Below are positions 1 through 8,622 of a DNA stretch of 41,963 nucleotides, piece by piece. The number at the start of each line of letters is the position of its first letter. Positions within the stretch are counted from its first letter, which is position 1. The position numbers were made by a program, and so were the translations under genes. This DNA comes from Fimenecus sp051881455 (GTDB lineage Bacteria > Bacillota > Clostridia > Oscillospirales > Acutalibacteraceae). The notes beneath the pieces were generated by a model. It did not search any database. It was not told the DNA's origin and saw only the letters and a program-made list of their open reading frames with translations. The stretch spans positions 1 through 41,963 of the forward strand of contig JBJEPX010000056.1 in assembly GCA_051881455.1 (NCBI GenBank), read 5' to 3'.

Positions 1-69
1 AAATATCGCTTTAATACTGCATTTTTGACGGGTTCGGATTATTACCGTAACCCTAGGCAATGCCGAACC

Positions 70-1368
70 TTAATGCTTCAAATCATCTGTTGCGGGATTT
101 TCTATAAGCTTGCCATCCTCTGTAAAGCGTGAGCCGTGGCAGGGACAATCCCATGTATGCTCCGAAGAGTTCCATTTTAAAGCGCAGCCCATATGAGGGC
201 AGCGCTTTTTTGATATTGTGAGCAAATTTGCGACAGCCTCTGCACCGTTGATTGCAAGCTGTGGAGTGAAAATGCTCCGTGACGGCGAAAATACTTCGGC
301 GCAGTCGTTTTGCCTGCCTGTTATCATATCGCAAAGAATTTGTGCCGCCGCCATTGATGAGGTCATTCCCCATTTATTAAAGCCCGTTGCCACATAAATA
401 TTGGGCAAGGCTTTTGAATATCTGCCGATATAGGGCACACCGTCAAGGCTCATACAGTCCTGCGTTGCCCATGCGTATTGTTCGGGACAATCGGGATAAT
501 TGGTTTTGGCAAAAGTACGAAGTACCCCATAGTCGCCACCCTGCTTACCTGTGCGGTGGTCGCCGCCGCCTATGAGCAGATAATCGCCGTAATTGCGAAA
601 GGACATACCTTTCGGTGTTTCATCAACATACATTCCGTCAATTTGCGGTCCGTTTGAGAGCGCCAGCACATACGAGCGTTCCTGAAAAAGCTTTAAAAAA
701 TATCCGCCGTGTTTATTCATAAAGGGGAAATGGGTTGCAATGACAAATTGCTTCGCCTCTACCTTGCCGCTTGCTGTATATGCGCAATTATCCCGTATTT
801 CAAACACCTTTGTATGCTCGTATATTGGTAGATTTTGGGATAGTGCGGACAGTAGCTTCAAGGGATTAAACTGTGCCTGATTTTTAAATCTGACTGCCCC
901 TGCAATTTCAACGGGAACGGGAATTGTATCGTCAAATTCCGCCTTAACGCCCAGTTTTATTAAAGCGCGCATCTCTTTTTCGGCTTTTTCACGGCTCTGT
1001 ACCGAATAAACCACGTTATCCCGAGTTTCAAAATCGCAGGGGATTTTATCGGCAAGCTTTCGATATTCCGACAAAGCCTTTTCATTGGCATGCAAATACA
1101 TTTGCGCTTTTTCAATGCCGAATTTGTCGATTAGTTTTTGATAAATAAATCCGTGCTGTGAGGTTATTTTCGCGGTGGTATTCTGCGTTACTCCCCTGCA
1201 TATTCTGTCCGCTTCAAGCAAAATACAGTTTACTCCGCTTTTTATAAGCTTATATGCGCACAAAATACCTGCTATTCCGCCGCCCACTATGAGCACATCG
1301 GTTTTTTTATCACCGTTCAAGGTGGGAAATGACGGTAAAGACGAATTATCTGACCATACTGATAACAT
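70..1368 (-). CDS. FAD-dependent oxidoreductase with C-terminal Rieske domain
   Basis: A 432-residue protein of the DAO (glycine oxidase/DadA-like) family fused to a Rieske [2Fe-2S] domain. The N-terminal FAD dinucleotide-binding motif GGGIAG is at residues 29-34. The Rieske ligands are visible near the C-terminus as C390, H392, C408 and H411 (CPHMGC and CPCHG). This two-domain layout is known in Bacillus and Clostridia proteins annotated as FAD-dependent oxidoreductase; the substrate is unknown, probably an amine or amino acid. It is probably cytoplasmic, as no signal peptide is seen. The start ATG lies directly after a long inverted repeat that contains the only ribosome-site-like sequence (GGGTGA). 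The gene lies downstream of argF on the same strand but after repeats, so it is probably not part of the arginine operon. Family call firm, substrate open. Confidence 0.88.
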   Translation of the reverse strand: MLSVWSDNSSLPSFPTLNGDKKTDVLIVGGGIAGILCAYKLIKSGVNCILLEADRICRGVTQNTTAKITSQHGFIYQKLIDKFGIEKAQMYLHANEKALSEYRKLADKIPCDFETRDNVVYSVQSREKAEKEMRALIKLGVKAEFDDTIPVPVEIAGAVRFKNQAQFNPLKLLSALSQNLPIYEHTKVFEIRDNCAYTASGKVEAKQFVIATHFPFMNKHGGYFLKLFQERSYVLALSNGPQIDGMYVDETPKGMSFRNYGDYLLIGGGDHRTGKQGGDYGVLRTFAKTNYPDCPEQYAWATQDCMSLDGVPYIGRYSKALPNIYVATGFNKWGMTSSMAAAQILCDMITGRQNDCAEVFSPSRSIFTPQLAINGAEAVANLLTISKKRCPHMGCALKWNSSEHTWDCPCHGSRFTEDGKLIENPATDDLKH

Positions 1369-1421
1369 AAAATCACCCGTTTTATTTTAACCGAAAAATC
1401 GGATAAAAAACGGGTGATTTT
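1369..1421 (-). promoter_or_regulatory. Inverted repeat covering the ribosome site of the Rieske oxidoreductase gene
   Basis: Two 15-base arms (AAAATCACCCGTTTT and its exact complement) enclose a smaller inner stem. On the minus strand the downstream arm contains GGGTGA four bases before the ATG at 1368. If folded in mRNA it would hide the ribosome site. It could equally act as a terminator for transcripts coming from argF, since the arm ends in a short T run. The sequence does not decide between these. Confidence 0.55.
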
Positions 1422-1452
1422 TTATATGAAAATTATGGTTTTTGCAAATTTT

Positions 1453-1474
1453 CGGGCGATTCGTGAATCGTCCC
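1453..1474. repeat. Short palindromic repeat (GGGCGATTCGTGAATCG type)
   Basis: A near-perfect hairpin of the GGGCGATTCGTGAATCGTCCC type. Closely related copies occur at 33375-33396 and 33677-33701. It belongs to a family of intergenic palindromes seen throughout this window. Confidence 0.7.
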
Positions 1475-1497
1475 AACAAGCACCCTTCAATCCTTGT

Positions 1498-1535
1498 CTC
1501 CCCTGAAAGGGGAGATGTCACGAAGTGACAGAGGG
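1498..1535. repeat. Double-hairpin intergenic repeat after argF
   Basis: Two adjacent hairpins: CTCCCC/GGGGAG with a TGAAA loop, then TGTCA/TGACA with a CGAAG loop, followed by GAGGGG. A related element of the CTCCCT...AGGGAG type lies at 8567-8612. It sits between the argF stop and the next gene and may serve as the arginine operon's transcript end, but there is no clear T run. Confidence 0.55.
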
Positions 1536-1541
1536 GTTACT

Positions 1542-2453
1542 CTATTTCTTTTCCATCAATGTAACCATAACGGCTTTTTGTGCGTGGAGACGGTTTTCTG
1601 CCTCGTCGAAAATTTCGTCAGCGTGGGCTTCAAACACATCAGCGGTGATTTCCTCGCCGCGGTGTGCAGGCAGACAATGCTGTACCATACAGCCGCTGTT
1701 TGCAACGGAAAGCAGTTGCTTATTTACCTGATACACGCCCTCGAACACCTTACGGCGTTCGGCGGCTTCGTCCTCCTGCCCCATTGACGCCCAAACATCG
1801 GTGAAAATTACATCGGCGTCTGCCGCCGCTTCCAAAGGATTACGGCAAAGAGCAAAGTTCTGATAAGGCTTTGCAAAATCAAGCACACGGCTGTCGGGGT
1901 CATATCCCTCGGGGCAGGCAACGGAAACTGCCATTCCCGTTTTCAAGCCGCCCACGATAAGAGAGTTCGCCATATTGTTGCCGTCGCCTATATAACACAT
2001 CTTTAAGCCGTCCAAATGGCCTTTATGCTCACGAACCGTCAACAGGTCAGCAAGCACCTGACAGGGGTGGCAAAAATCCGTTAAGCCGTTGATAATCGGG
2101 ATCGAGCCGTATTTTGCAAGGTTTTCGACCTCGCTCTGCTCGAAAGTTCTTATCATAATACCGTCAAGATAGCGCGACAATACGCGGGCGGTATCCTGAA
2201 TAGGCTCGCCTCTGCCTATCTGCAAATCACGGTTTGATAAAAACAAAGCCTGACCGCCCAACTGATACATACCCGTTTCAAAGGATACGCGCGTTCTTGT
2301 GGAAGATTTTTGGAAAATCATACCCAAGGTCTGCCCTTCAAGGCGATGGTGAGGAATGCCGTTTTTCGTTTCGTATTTCAGTTGGTCCGCAAGATTTAAA
2401 AGTTCCTCAATTTCCTGCGTAGAAGTATTCAATAAGCTCAATAAATGTTTCAT
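1542..2453 (-). CDS. argF: Ornithine carbamoyltransferase
   Basis: Converts ornithine and carbamoyl phosphate to citrulline, the sixth step of arginine synthesis. The protein has 303 residues, the normal length. The carbamoyl-phosphate loop STRTR is at residues 51-55 and the ornithine-carbamoyltransferase signature HCLP is at 259-262, which separates it from aspartate carbamoyltransferase. The start ATG at 2453 has AGGAGAAAAAT just upstream. It is the last gene of the arg operon, beginning 10 bases after the argD stop. The biosynthetic role (argF rather than catabolic arcB) is inferred from the complete arginine operon around it. Confidence 0.96.
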   Translation of the reverse strand: MKHLLSLLNTSTQEIEELLNLADQLKYETKNGIPHHRLEGQTLGMIFQKSSTRTRVSFETGMYQLGGQALFLSNRDLQIGRGEPIQDTARVLSRYLDGIMIRTFEQSEVENLAKYGSIPIINGLTDFCHPCQVLADLLTVREHKGHLDGLKMCYIGDGNNMANSLIVGGLKTGMAVSVACPEGYDPDSRVLDFAKPYQNFALCRNPLEAAADADVIFTDVWASMGQEDEAAERRKVFEGVYQVNKQLLSVANSGCMVQHCLPAHRGEEITADVFEAHADEIFDEAENRLHAQKAVMVTLMEKK

Positions 2454-2463
2454 ATTTTTCTCC

Positions 2464-3636
2464 TTATTCTGAAAGCATTTTTGCTAAAATTGCAAGACCT
2501 TTATCAATTTCTTCGTCAGTAATTGTAAGAGGCGGCAACATTCTCAAAGCGGATTTTGCCGTTAAGATAAGCAAGCCGTTTTCACAGCATTTTTTGGCAA
2601 CTTCGCCTGCCTTTTTCGTCTTTAAGTCAATACCTATCATTAAGCCGCGGCCGCGCACGCTCTCCACATCTGTAAAGGCTTTCACCTTTTCACGGATATA
2701 CTCACCTTTCGCGGTAACCTCTGCCAAAAACTCATCGTCCATACGCTCCAATACAGCTAATGAGCCTGCGCAGGCAACGGGATTTCCGCCGAAAGTCGTT
2801 CCGTGTGTACCCGCTGTTAAAGTGTTGCTCAGCTCTGCACTGCAAAGGCACGCGCCCATGGGGAGTCCCCCACCGATACCCTTTGCGGTTGTCAAGATGT
2901 CGGGCTTTACACCCACGGTTTCATAGGCGAACAGTTTACCTGTTCTCCCAACACCCGTTTGCACCTCATCAAAGACTAAAAGCACATCGTTTTCATCGCA
3001 AACCGTGCGGACAAATTCGATAAAACCTTTCGGTGTTTCCAAAACGCCGCCCTCGCCCTGAATGACCTCTAACATCACGGCGCAAACCGTGCCGTCCAGC
3101 ATATTTTCAAGTGCTTTGCAATCACCTGCTTCGGCGTAACGGAAACCCTCTAAAAACGGGTTGAAAAACTCGTGGTAGTGTTCCTGCCCAGTGGCGGTAA
3201 TGGTCGCCATGGTTCTGCCGTGGAAAGAATTTTTCAAGCTGACGATATTATACCGCCCCTCGCCGTATTTATCAAAGCTGTATTTACGGGCAAGCTTGAT
3301 AGCGCACTCGTTTGCCTCAGCGCCCGAATTGCAGAACAGCACTTTCGGAAAGCCCGATTTTTCACAAATCGCTTTTGCCGCCTTTGCAACCGTTTCGTTA
3401 TAATATAGGTTTGAAGTGTGCTGTAATTTGTCAATCTGTCCCTTTACTGCTGCTTTCCAAGCCTCATCATTTGTGCCCAAGGCATTCACGCCGATGCCTG
3501 CGGTAAAGTCGATATATTCTTTGCCCTCGCAATCAAAATAGGTTGCATTTTCGCCGCGTTCAAGCGCAACGGGGAAATGTGCATAGGTGGGCATTAAATA
3601 GGTATCTGATGTTTCTTTTATTTCGGTAAAATTCAT
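2464..3636 (-). CDS. argD: Acetylornithine aminotransferase
   Basis: PLP-dependent class III aminotransferase that forms N-acetylornithine from N-acetylglutamate semialdehyde. The protein has 390 residues from the ATG at 3636. That start is preferred because AAGGA lies about ten bases upstream and the protein then begins as family members do; the frame stays open a further 16 codons into argB. The PLP lysine is K252 (TTAKGIGGG) and the ring-contacting Asp is D223 (VFDEVQTG). SGAEANE, the cofactor phosphate loop, is also present. The gene starts 16 bases after argB stops, so the two are surely cotranscribed. The same enzyme family can also act as succinyldiaminopimelate aminotransferase. Confidence 0.95.
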   Translation of the reverse strand: MNFTEIKETSDTYLMPTYAHFPVALERGENATYFDCEGKEYIDFTAGIGVNALGTNDEAWKAAVKGQIDKLQHTSNLYYNETVAKAAKAICEKSGFPKVLFCNSGAEANECAIKLARKYSFDKYGEGRYNIVSLKNSFHGRTMATITATGQEHYHEFFNPFLEGFRYAEAGDCKALENMLDGTVCAVMLEVIQGEGGVLETPKGFIEFVRTVCDENDVLLVFDEVQTGVGRTGKLFAYETVGVKPDILTTAKGIGGGLPMGACLCSAELSNTLTAGTHGTTFGGNPVACAGSLAVLERMDDEFLAEVTAKGEYIREKVKAFTDVESVRGRGLMIGIDLKTKKAGEVAKKCCENGLLILTAKSALRMLPPLTITDEEIDKGLAILAKMLSE

Positions 3637-3652
3637 AGTATGTAATCCTTCT

Positions 3653-4522
3653 TTATGCTGAGAACATGGTGCCGATACCGGCATCGGTGAACAATTCTAT
3701 CAAAATGGAATGAGGTATTCTGCCGTCGATAATGTTGGTGCGTGTTACGCCGCGGCGTACCGCCTCCACACAGCAATCGATTTTCGGAATCATACCGCCC
3801 GAAATAATCCCCTGCGCTTTTAAAGACGGAATTTCGGACACCTTGACCTCTTGAATTAAAGTGCTTTCGTCATCTTTATCCCGCAAAAGTCCGCAAATAT
3901 CGGTCATCAAAAGAAGTTTTTCCGCATGCAGGCAAGATGCAATCTGAGCCGCTGCCGTGTCCGCGTTGATATTGTAAACCTCGCCGTTTTCGCCGCCGCC
4001 CACGGTGGAAATCACGGGAATGTATCCGCTTGCAATGGCATCGTTAATAACCTTCGTGTTGACTTTCACAATATCGCCCACAAAGCCGATATCCTCGCCT
4101 GCGTCATGCTTTTTCGCCTGAATCATATCGCCGTCCAAGCCGCAAAGCCCCACAGCCTGCCCGCCGTGGCAGGTTAAAAGTTGCACCAAATGCTTGTTGA
4201 CCTTGCCCGCAAGCACCATCTGCACAATCTCAACGGTTTCTTCGTCCGTATAGCGAAGTCCGCCCACAAAGCGGCTTTCTTTGCCTATGCGCTTTAACAT
4301 ATCGTTGATTTCGGGACCGCCGCCGTGCACCAATACCACATTGACGCCCACAGAACGCAGCAGCACAATGTCGGTCATAACCGCATCCTGCAATTCTTCG
4401 TTTATCATGGCGTTGCCGCCGTATTTTATCACGACCGTTTTGCCGTTGTAGCGCTGAATGTAGGGCAATGCCTGCACCAACACCTCACTGCGGTCCGCAT
4501 GTGAAAGTTTGGAAATGTCCAT
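3653..4522 (-). CDS. argB: Acetylglutamate kinase
   Basis: Phosphorylates N-acetylglutamate, usually the feedback-inhibited step of arginine synthesis. The protein has 289 residues of the amino acid kinase fold. The nucleotide-binding lysine and glycine loop are at K33-YGG and the LVHGGGPEI motif that holds the acylglutamate is near residue 74. The N-terminal extension before K33 (SEVLVQALPYIQRYNGKT) resembles the N-terminal helix found in arginine-inhibited, hexameric forms, so feedback inhibition is likely but inferred. GGAGGAAACAAC precedes the ATG. Confidence 0.96.
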   Translation of the reverse strand: MDISKLSHADRSEVLVQALPYIQRYNGKTVVIKYGGNAMINEELQDAVMTDIVLLRSVGVNVVLVHGGGPEINDMLKRIGKESRFVGGLRYTDEETVEIVQMVLAGKVNKHLVQLLTCHGGQAVGLCGLDGDMIQAKKHDAGEDIGFVGDIVKVNTKVINDAIASGYIPVISTVGGGENGEVYNINADTAAAQIASCLHAEKLLLMTDICGLLRDKDDESTLIQEVKVSEIPSLKAQGIISGGMIPKIDCCVEAVRRGVTRTNIIDGRIPHSILIELFTDAGIGTMFSA

Positions 4523-4550
4523 GTTGTTTCCTCCAAATTTCTTTCTTCTT

Positions 4551-4582
4551 CGGTAGGGCGGGGGCTTGCCCCCGCCCTACCG
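4551..4582. repeat. GC-rich palindromic repeat flanked by GTAGGG/CCCTAC
   Basis: A perfect 32-base palindrome built on GTAGGGCGGGGGC and its complement, lying just upstream of argB. A matching copy is at 5991-6020 between argJ and argC, and a half copy at 6990-7003 between argC and argH. The repeats lie in the gaps of the arg operon and do not interrupt any frame. Confidence 0.85.
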
Positions 4583-4626
4583 AGAACAATTCGACATTGC
4601 ATAACATATGCATTTTTTGACATTCG

Positions 4627-4737
4627 CCTGATTTTCAAGTGTGCGTGCAGTTTGCGCTTTTGGCACGGCGAAGCGTATCAGGTATACGCGAGTTGCCGTG
4701 CCGAAAGCGCAAAATGTGCGTGCAATTGGAAATCAGG
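4627..4737. repeat. Large imperfect inverted repeat overlapping the argJ stop
   Basis: The outer arms are CCTGATTTTCAA and TTGGAAATCAGG. The inner arms are TTTGCGCTTTTGGCACGGC against GCCGTGCCGAAAGCGCAAA. Between them, GTGCGTGCA occurs once in each arm in direct orientation, so that part would not pair. The right outer arm includes the argJ stop codon (TGA, 4733-4735). The size, about 110 bases, and the structure resemble a miniature inverted-repeat element or a relic of one. Confidence 0.7.
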
Positions 4738-5965
4738 TGCGGTAATCTCCATTTATCTTTACATATTCATAAGTCAAGTCGCATCCGTAAGCGGTAGCGG
4801 AGAATTCGCCGTCGTTTAAATCCACCTTAATGGTGATTTCGTCCTCTAACAAAATTTCTTTTGCTTTTTCTTCCGAAAACTCTATACCCGCACCGTCGCG
4901 GCAGACGAAAATTTCACCTTTTTTAGAAACAAAAGACACATCAATTTTCGCAACATCAATATCCGCACCCGCATAACCGAGGGCACACAGTACCCTGCCC
5001 CAGTTGGCGTCCGAACCGAACATAGCAGTTTTCACAAGGGAGGAACGGATAACCGATTTTGCGCAGGTTTTGGCGATTTCCTCGGTTTTGGCATTATTTA
5101 CCTCACAAAGCACCAATTTTGTTGCACCCTCGCCGTCTTTGGCAAGCATACAGACAACATAGTTGCAGATTTTGAAAAGCGCACGGCAGAATTTTTGATA
5201 ATTTTCGCTGTCCGTATTTTCAATACGGCTGTTTTCGCAAAGTCCGCTCGCCATAATTGCAACGGTATCGTTGGTGGAAGTGTCCCCATCTACCGAAAGC
5301 ATATTATATGTTCTTTCCACACACCAAAGGAGCGCGCTTTTTAAGCACGCGGCGGTGATATTTGCGTCCGTTGTGATAAAGGAAAGCATTGTTGCCATAT
5401 TGGGGTGAATCATACCGCTGCCCTTGGCGATTGCGCCGATGGTGCAGGTTTTACCGTCTAAATCAAAGGACACGGATATGTGTTTCTTAATGGTATCGGT
5501 GGTCATAATTGCCTCTGCCGCCGCGTCCGAGCCGTTTTCGGACAGTCCGTCCGCAAGTTCCTTCATACCCTTTTGTATGGGCTCTAAATCAATGGGCTGA
5601 CCGATTACGCCCGTTGAGCCGACAATCACATCGCTTGGGGAAACGCCTGTATATTCTGCCGCGAGGTCACACATTGCCTGCGCCTTTTCCACGCCGTCGG
5701 CGTTGCAGGTATTGGCAATACCGCTGTTGCAGATAACCGCCCGTGCCTTGCCGTTTTCGAGATTCTTACGGGTAACGGTTATCGGCGCGCCGTAAACAAG
5801 ATTTTTGGTGTAAACCGCCGCCGCGTCACATTCGGTTTCGGACAAAATGAGCATCAAGTCCTTTTTGTCCTTATTTTTGCGAATGCCGCAGTGTATGCCG
5901 TTTGCTTTAAAGCCTTTGGGCGAGGTTACCCCGCCGTTTGTGTTGATTTTTATTGAAAATGCCAT
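4733..5965 (-). CDS. argJ: Glutamate N-acetyltransferase / ornithine acetyltransferase
   Basis: Transfers acetyl from N-acetylornithine to glutamate and so recycles the acetyl group; the bifunctional form can also acetylate glutamate from acetyl-CoA. The protein has 410 residues, the full family length. The self-cleavage and nucleophile site is visible as PNMATMLSF with T192; the enzyme is normally processed there into alpha and beta chains. No argA is present in the operon, which fits a bifunctional ArgJ, but that is inference. The start has AGGAGAAACAT upstream. The last codons and stop lie within the arm of a large inverted repeat, so the extreme C-terminus (YRT) may differ from that of relatives. 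Confidence 0.95.
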   Translation of the reverse strand: MAFSIKINTNGGVTSPKGFKANGIHCGIRKNKDKKDLMLILSETECDAAAVYTKNLVYGAPITVTRKNLENGKARAVICNSGIANTCNADGVEKAQAMCDLAAEYTGVSPSDVIVGSTGVIGQPIDLEPIQKGMKELADGLSENGSDAAAEAIMTTDTIKKHISVSFDLDGKTCTIGAIAKGSGMIHPNMATMLSFITTDANITAACLKSALLWCVERTYNMLSVDGDTSTNDTVAIMASGLCENSRIENTDSENYQKFCRALFKICNYVVCMLAKDGEGATKLVLCEVNNAKTEEIAKTCAKSVIRSSLVKTAMFGSDANWGRVLCALGYAGADIDVAKIDVSFVSKKGEIFVCRDGAGIEFSEEKAKEILLEDEITIKVDLNDGEFSATAYGCDLTYEYVKINGDYRT

Positions 5966-5990
5966 ATGTTTCTCCTGTTTATTTCAATAT

Positions 5991-6020
5991 CGGTAGGGCG
6001 GGGGCTTGCCCCCGCCCTAC
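5991..6020. repeat. GC-rich palindromic repeat, second copy
   Basis: Matches the element at 4551-4582 for all but its last two bases. It lies in the short gap between argC and argJ, 25 bases upstream of the argJ ATG and 8 bases downstream of the argC stop. Confidence 0.85.
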
Positions 6021-6028
6021 ATTGTTTA

Positions 6029-6961
6029 CTAAATCTCCAAATTAAATTCTGCCGAGAGCCCCATTTTAATGTTCATACACTCTAGCGCCGCGCCGCTGGC
6101 ACCTTTGCCCAAGTTATCGTAACGGGCGAGGAGCAAAATGCGCTCGTCATTGCCGCAGACCGTAATATCCATACTGTCCGTTTCCGATTTGGCGTTGGCA
6201 GAAAGGAACCCTGCTTCATCCATACTGTCTTTAAAACGCACAATCGGAGTATTATATTTTTCTTTGTAAAGGGCTTTGATATCCTCTGCCGTTTTGCCGT
6301 TTTGCAAATCGCTTTTAAAAAGCGGCACGGTGACAAGCATACCGCTGAAATAATCGCAGATGAACGGACAGAAAATCGGCGTGACGGAAAGCCCTGATAT
6401 AATACGCATTTCCTTTAAATGCTTATGCTCTTGTGTAAGCGCATAGGCACGGGGCGCGTCCAACAGCGGGTCGCGCTCGGCGTCTTCATACTGGGCAATC
6501 CCCTTTTTGCCTGCGCCGCTGTATCCTGACATGGCGTGGCAGGAAAAGGCGTGGTCGGATGAAACGATTCCTGCGTCCACCAAAGGCTTTACAAGGGCAA
6601 TAAAGCCGCTTGCGTAGCACCCGGGCACGGCAATGCGGTTGGAGTTTTTCAGTTTTTCCGAAAGTTCTTTGGAAAGTTCGGGAAAACCGTATGCAAATTT
6701 CTCGTTTGTGCGGTGTGCGGTGGAGGTGTCAATCACGATGGTTTTTTCGTTTTCAATTAAGTTTACAGCCTCAACTGCCGCCGCATCGGGCAGACACAAA
6801 AATGCAATGTCCGCCGAATTGAGCGCTTCTTTTCGTGCAGTTATGTCCTTGCGTTTTTCTTCGGGCAAGGTAATAAGTTCAAGATCGTCGCGGGTTTTCA
6901 GGCGGTCAAAAATTTTTAACCCTGTTGTCCCCTGCGAACCGTCAATAAATACTTTGGTCAT
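6029..6961 (-). CDS. argC: N-acetyl-gamma-glutamyl-phosphate reductase
   Basis: NADPH-dependent reduction of N-acetylglutamyl phosphate to the semialdehyde, the third step of arginine synthesis. The protein has 310 residues, which places it in the shorter type 2 ArgC group rather than the 345-residue type. The N-terminal nucleotide loop GSQGTTGL is at residues 8-15 and the catalytic cysteine is C115 in VPGCYASG. The start ATG at 6961 follows a GGGAGAAATC site. It is the third gene of the operon, between argH and argJ, with palindromic repeats in both flanking gaps. Confidence 0.94.
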   Translation of the reverse strand: MTKVFIDGSQGTTGLKIFDRLKTRDDLELITLPEEKRKDITARKEALNSADIAFLCLPDAAAVEAVNLIENEKTIVIDTSTAHRTNEKFAYGFPELSKELSEKLKNSNRIAVPGCYASGFIALVKPLVDAGIVSSDHAFSCHAMSGYSGAGKKGIAQYEDAERDPLLDAPRAYALTQEHKHLKEMRIISGLSVTPIFCPFICDYFSGMLVTVPLFKSDLQNGKTAEDIKALYKEKYNTPIVRFKDSMDEAGFLSANAKSETDSMDITVCGNDERILLLARYDNLGKGASGAALECMNIKMGLSAEFNLEI

Positions 6962-6989
6962 AAATTGTGATTTCTCCCTTTGTTTTTTT

Positions 6990-7003
6990 GCCCCCGCCCT
7001 ACC
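6990..7003. repeat. Half copy of the GC-rich palindromic repeat
   Basis: Only the right half (GCCCCCGCCCTACC) of the element found at 4551 and 5991 is present, so it cannot form the hairpin. It is probably a decayed copy. Confidence 0.55.
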
Positions 7004-7018
7004 TTAAAAAGGTGAATT

Positions 7019-8389
7019 TTATTGATTTAAACTTCTAACCCGTTCCACCTGTGCCAGCACATTTTGCGGTGCGGGGCCACCGAGAGAAGTGCGGTCATTT
7101 ACGCATTTGTCAAGGTTAATCGCCTCGTACACGCCGTCGTCGAACAAATCGCAAACTGCTTTGTAATCTTCCATAGGCAAGGTTTCCAATGTTACGCCTT
7201 TTTTGATGCAAAGGGCAACCAACTCCCCTGTCGCCTTATAAGCGTCACGGAAGGGCAAGCCTTTTGACACAAGATAGTCGGCGCAGTCGGTGGCGTTGAT
7301 AAACCCGCCTGCCGCGGCTTTACGCATATTTTCGGGGAGTGCAGTCATGGTGTCAAGCATGGGGATGAACGCCGTTAAGCACATTTTTACCGTATCGAAG
7401 GCATCAAAAATCGCCTCTTTGTCCTCCTGCATATCCTTGTTGTAAGCAAGGGGCAGACCTTTCATCATGGTTAAAAGGGTCATCAAATCGCCGAATACTC
7501 TGCCCGATTTACCCCTTATAAGCTCCGTAATATCAGGGTTCTTTTTCTGGGGCATAATTGACGAGCCTGTGGAAAAGGCATCGTCCAATTCCACAAATTT
7601 GAATTCCCAAGAGCACCACAGGACGATTTCCTCGGAGAAACGGGAAAGGTGCACCATCAAAATGGAGAGCGCTGAGGCTAACTCCATACAAAAATCACGG
7701 TCGGAAACGCTGTCGAGAGAATTTTGCATAGCACCTGTAAATCCAAGCGCCTTTGCCGTCATTTCACGATCGGTATTATAGGTTGTGCCCGCAAGCGCAC
7801 AAGCGCCGAGTGGCGAATAATTCATTCTCTCTCTTGCGTCGGCAAGTCTTGCTTTATCCCGCAAGAGCATTTCTGCATAAGCGAGCAAATGATGCCCGAA
7901 AGTGATGGGCTGGGCACGCTGTAAGTGGGTGTAACCCGGCATAACAGCACTACTGTATTGCTCCGCTTTTTTGCAAAGCACATTGACTAGTTCTGTCAGT
8001 TGCGCATACAGCGCGTCGCATTCTTTGCGCAGATACAAACGAATATCGAGCGCCACTTGGTCATTTCGACTGCGGGCGGTATGTAAGCGTTTGCCCGCCG
8101 CACCGATGCGCGCGGTCAGTTCACCCTCCACAAAGGTATGAATATCCTCTGCGTTGGGGTCAATTCCCAATTCGCCGCTTTCGATTTCATCTTTGATGGC
8201 TTTCAAGCCCTCGGTAATCGCCGCCAAATCCTCGGCGGAAATGATGCCTTGCGCTTGGAGCATTGCCGCATGGGCAAGACTGCCGTCAATATCCTCGCGG
8301 AACATGCGGCTGTCGAATTTAATGGAGGAATTAAAATCGTTGGTTTTGGGATCTAATGCTTTTTGAAATCTGCCCTGCCAAAGTTGCAT
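7019..8389 (-). CDS. argH: Argininosuccinate lyase
   Basis: Splits argininosuccinate into arginine and fumarate, the last step of the pathway. The protein has 456 residues. The fumarase/aspartase superfamily signature GSSIMPQKKN is at residues 275-284, and its serine is the catalytic base region. TARSRNDQ near residue 105 is the substrate loop typical of ArgH. AGGAGAAAAACAT precedes the ATG. It follows argG after a gap of about 230 bases filled with repeats. Confidence 0.96.
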   Translation of the reverse strand: MQLWQGRFQKALDPKTNDFNSSIKFDSRMFREDIDGSLAHAAMLQAQGIISAEDLAAITEGLKAIKDEIESGELGIDPNAEDIHTFVEGELTARIGAAGKRLHTARSRNDQVALDIRLYLRKECDALYAQLTELVNVLCKKAEQYSSAVMPGYTHLQRAQPITFGHHLLAYAEMLLRDKARLADARERMNYSPLGACALAGTTYNTDREMTAKALGFTGAMQNSLDSVSDRDFCMELASALSILMVHLSRFSEEIVLWCSWEFKFVELDDAFSTGSSIMPQKKNPDITELIRGKSGRVFGDLMTLLTMMKGLPLAYNKDMQEDKEAIFDAFDTVKMCLTAFIPMLDTMTALPENMRKAAAGGFINATDCADYLVSKGLPFRDAYKATGELVALCIKKGVTLETLPMEDYKAVCDLFDDGVYEAINLDKCVNDRTSLGGPAPQNVLAQVERVRSLNQ

Positions 8390-8470
8390 ATGTTTTTCTC
8401 CTGTAAGTAGTACAATACGACAAAGGGAAAAAATCCCTTTGCCGTTTCACACAATTTGTGTCCCCTATGC

Positions 8471-8543
8471 GTAGGGGCGGACGACCTCGGCCGCCCGTAA
8501 GTCTTAGATGTATTTTGCGGGGCGATGAGTCGGCGCCCCCTAC
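8471..8543. repeat. Composite palindromic repeat between argG and argH
   Basis: Two hairpin units in tandem: GTAGGGGCGGACGACCTCGG followed by CCGCCC, then GGGGCGATGAGTCGGCGCCCC followed by CTAC. The outer ends are GTAGGG and CCCTAC, as in the other copies, but the stem sequences differ from them. Confidence 0.7.
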
Positions 8544-8566
8544 GAGTTTAAATGCGTATGAATAAC

Positions 8567-8612
8567 TCCCTCAGTCAAGCACAAGCGCTTGACAGTTCCC
8601 TCAAAGAGGGAG
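8567..8612. repeat. CTCCCT/AGGGAG type intergenic repeat
   Basis: Outer arms CTCCCTCA and AGAGGGAG enclose an inner perfect stem GTCAAGC...GCTTGAC. The layout resembles the double-hairpin element at 1498-1535. It lies just after the argG stop and could act as a partial terminator or as a processing site in the operon transcript. Confidence 0.55.
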
Positions 8613-8622
8613 CGTAAACGGA

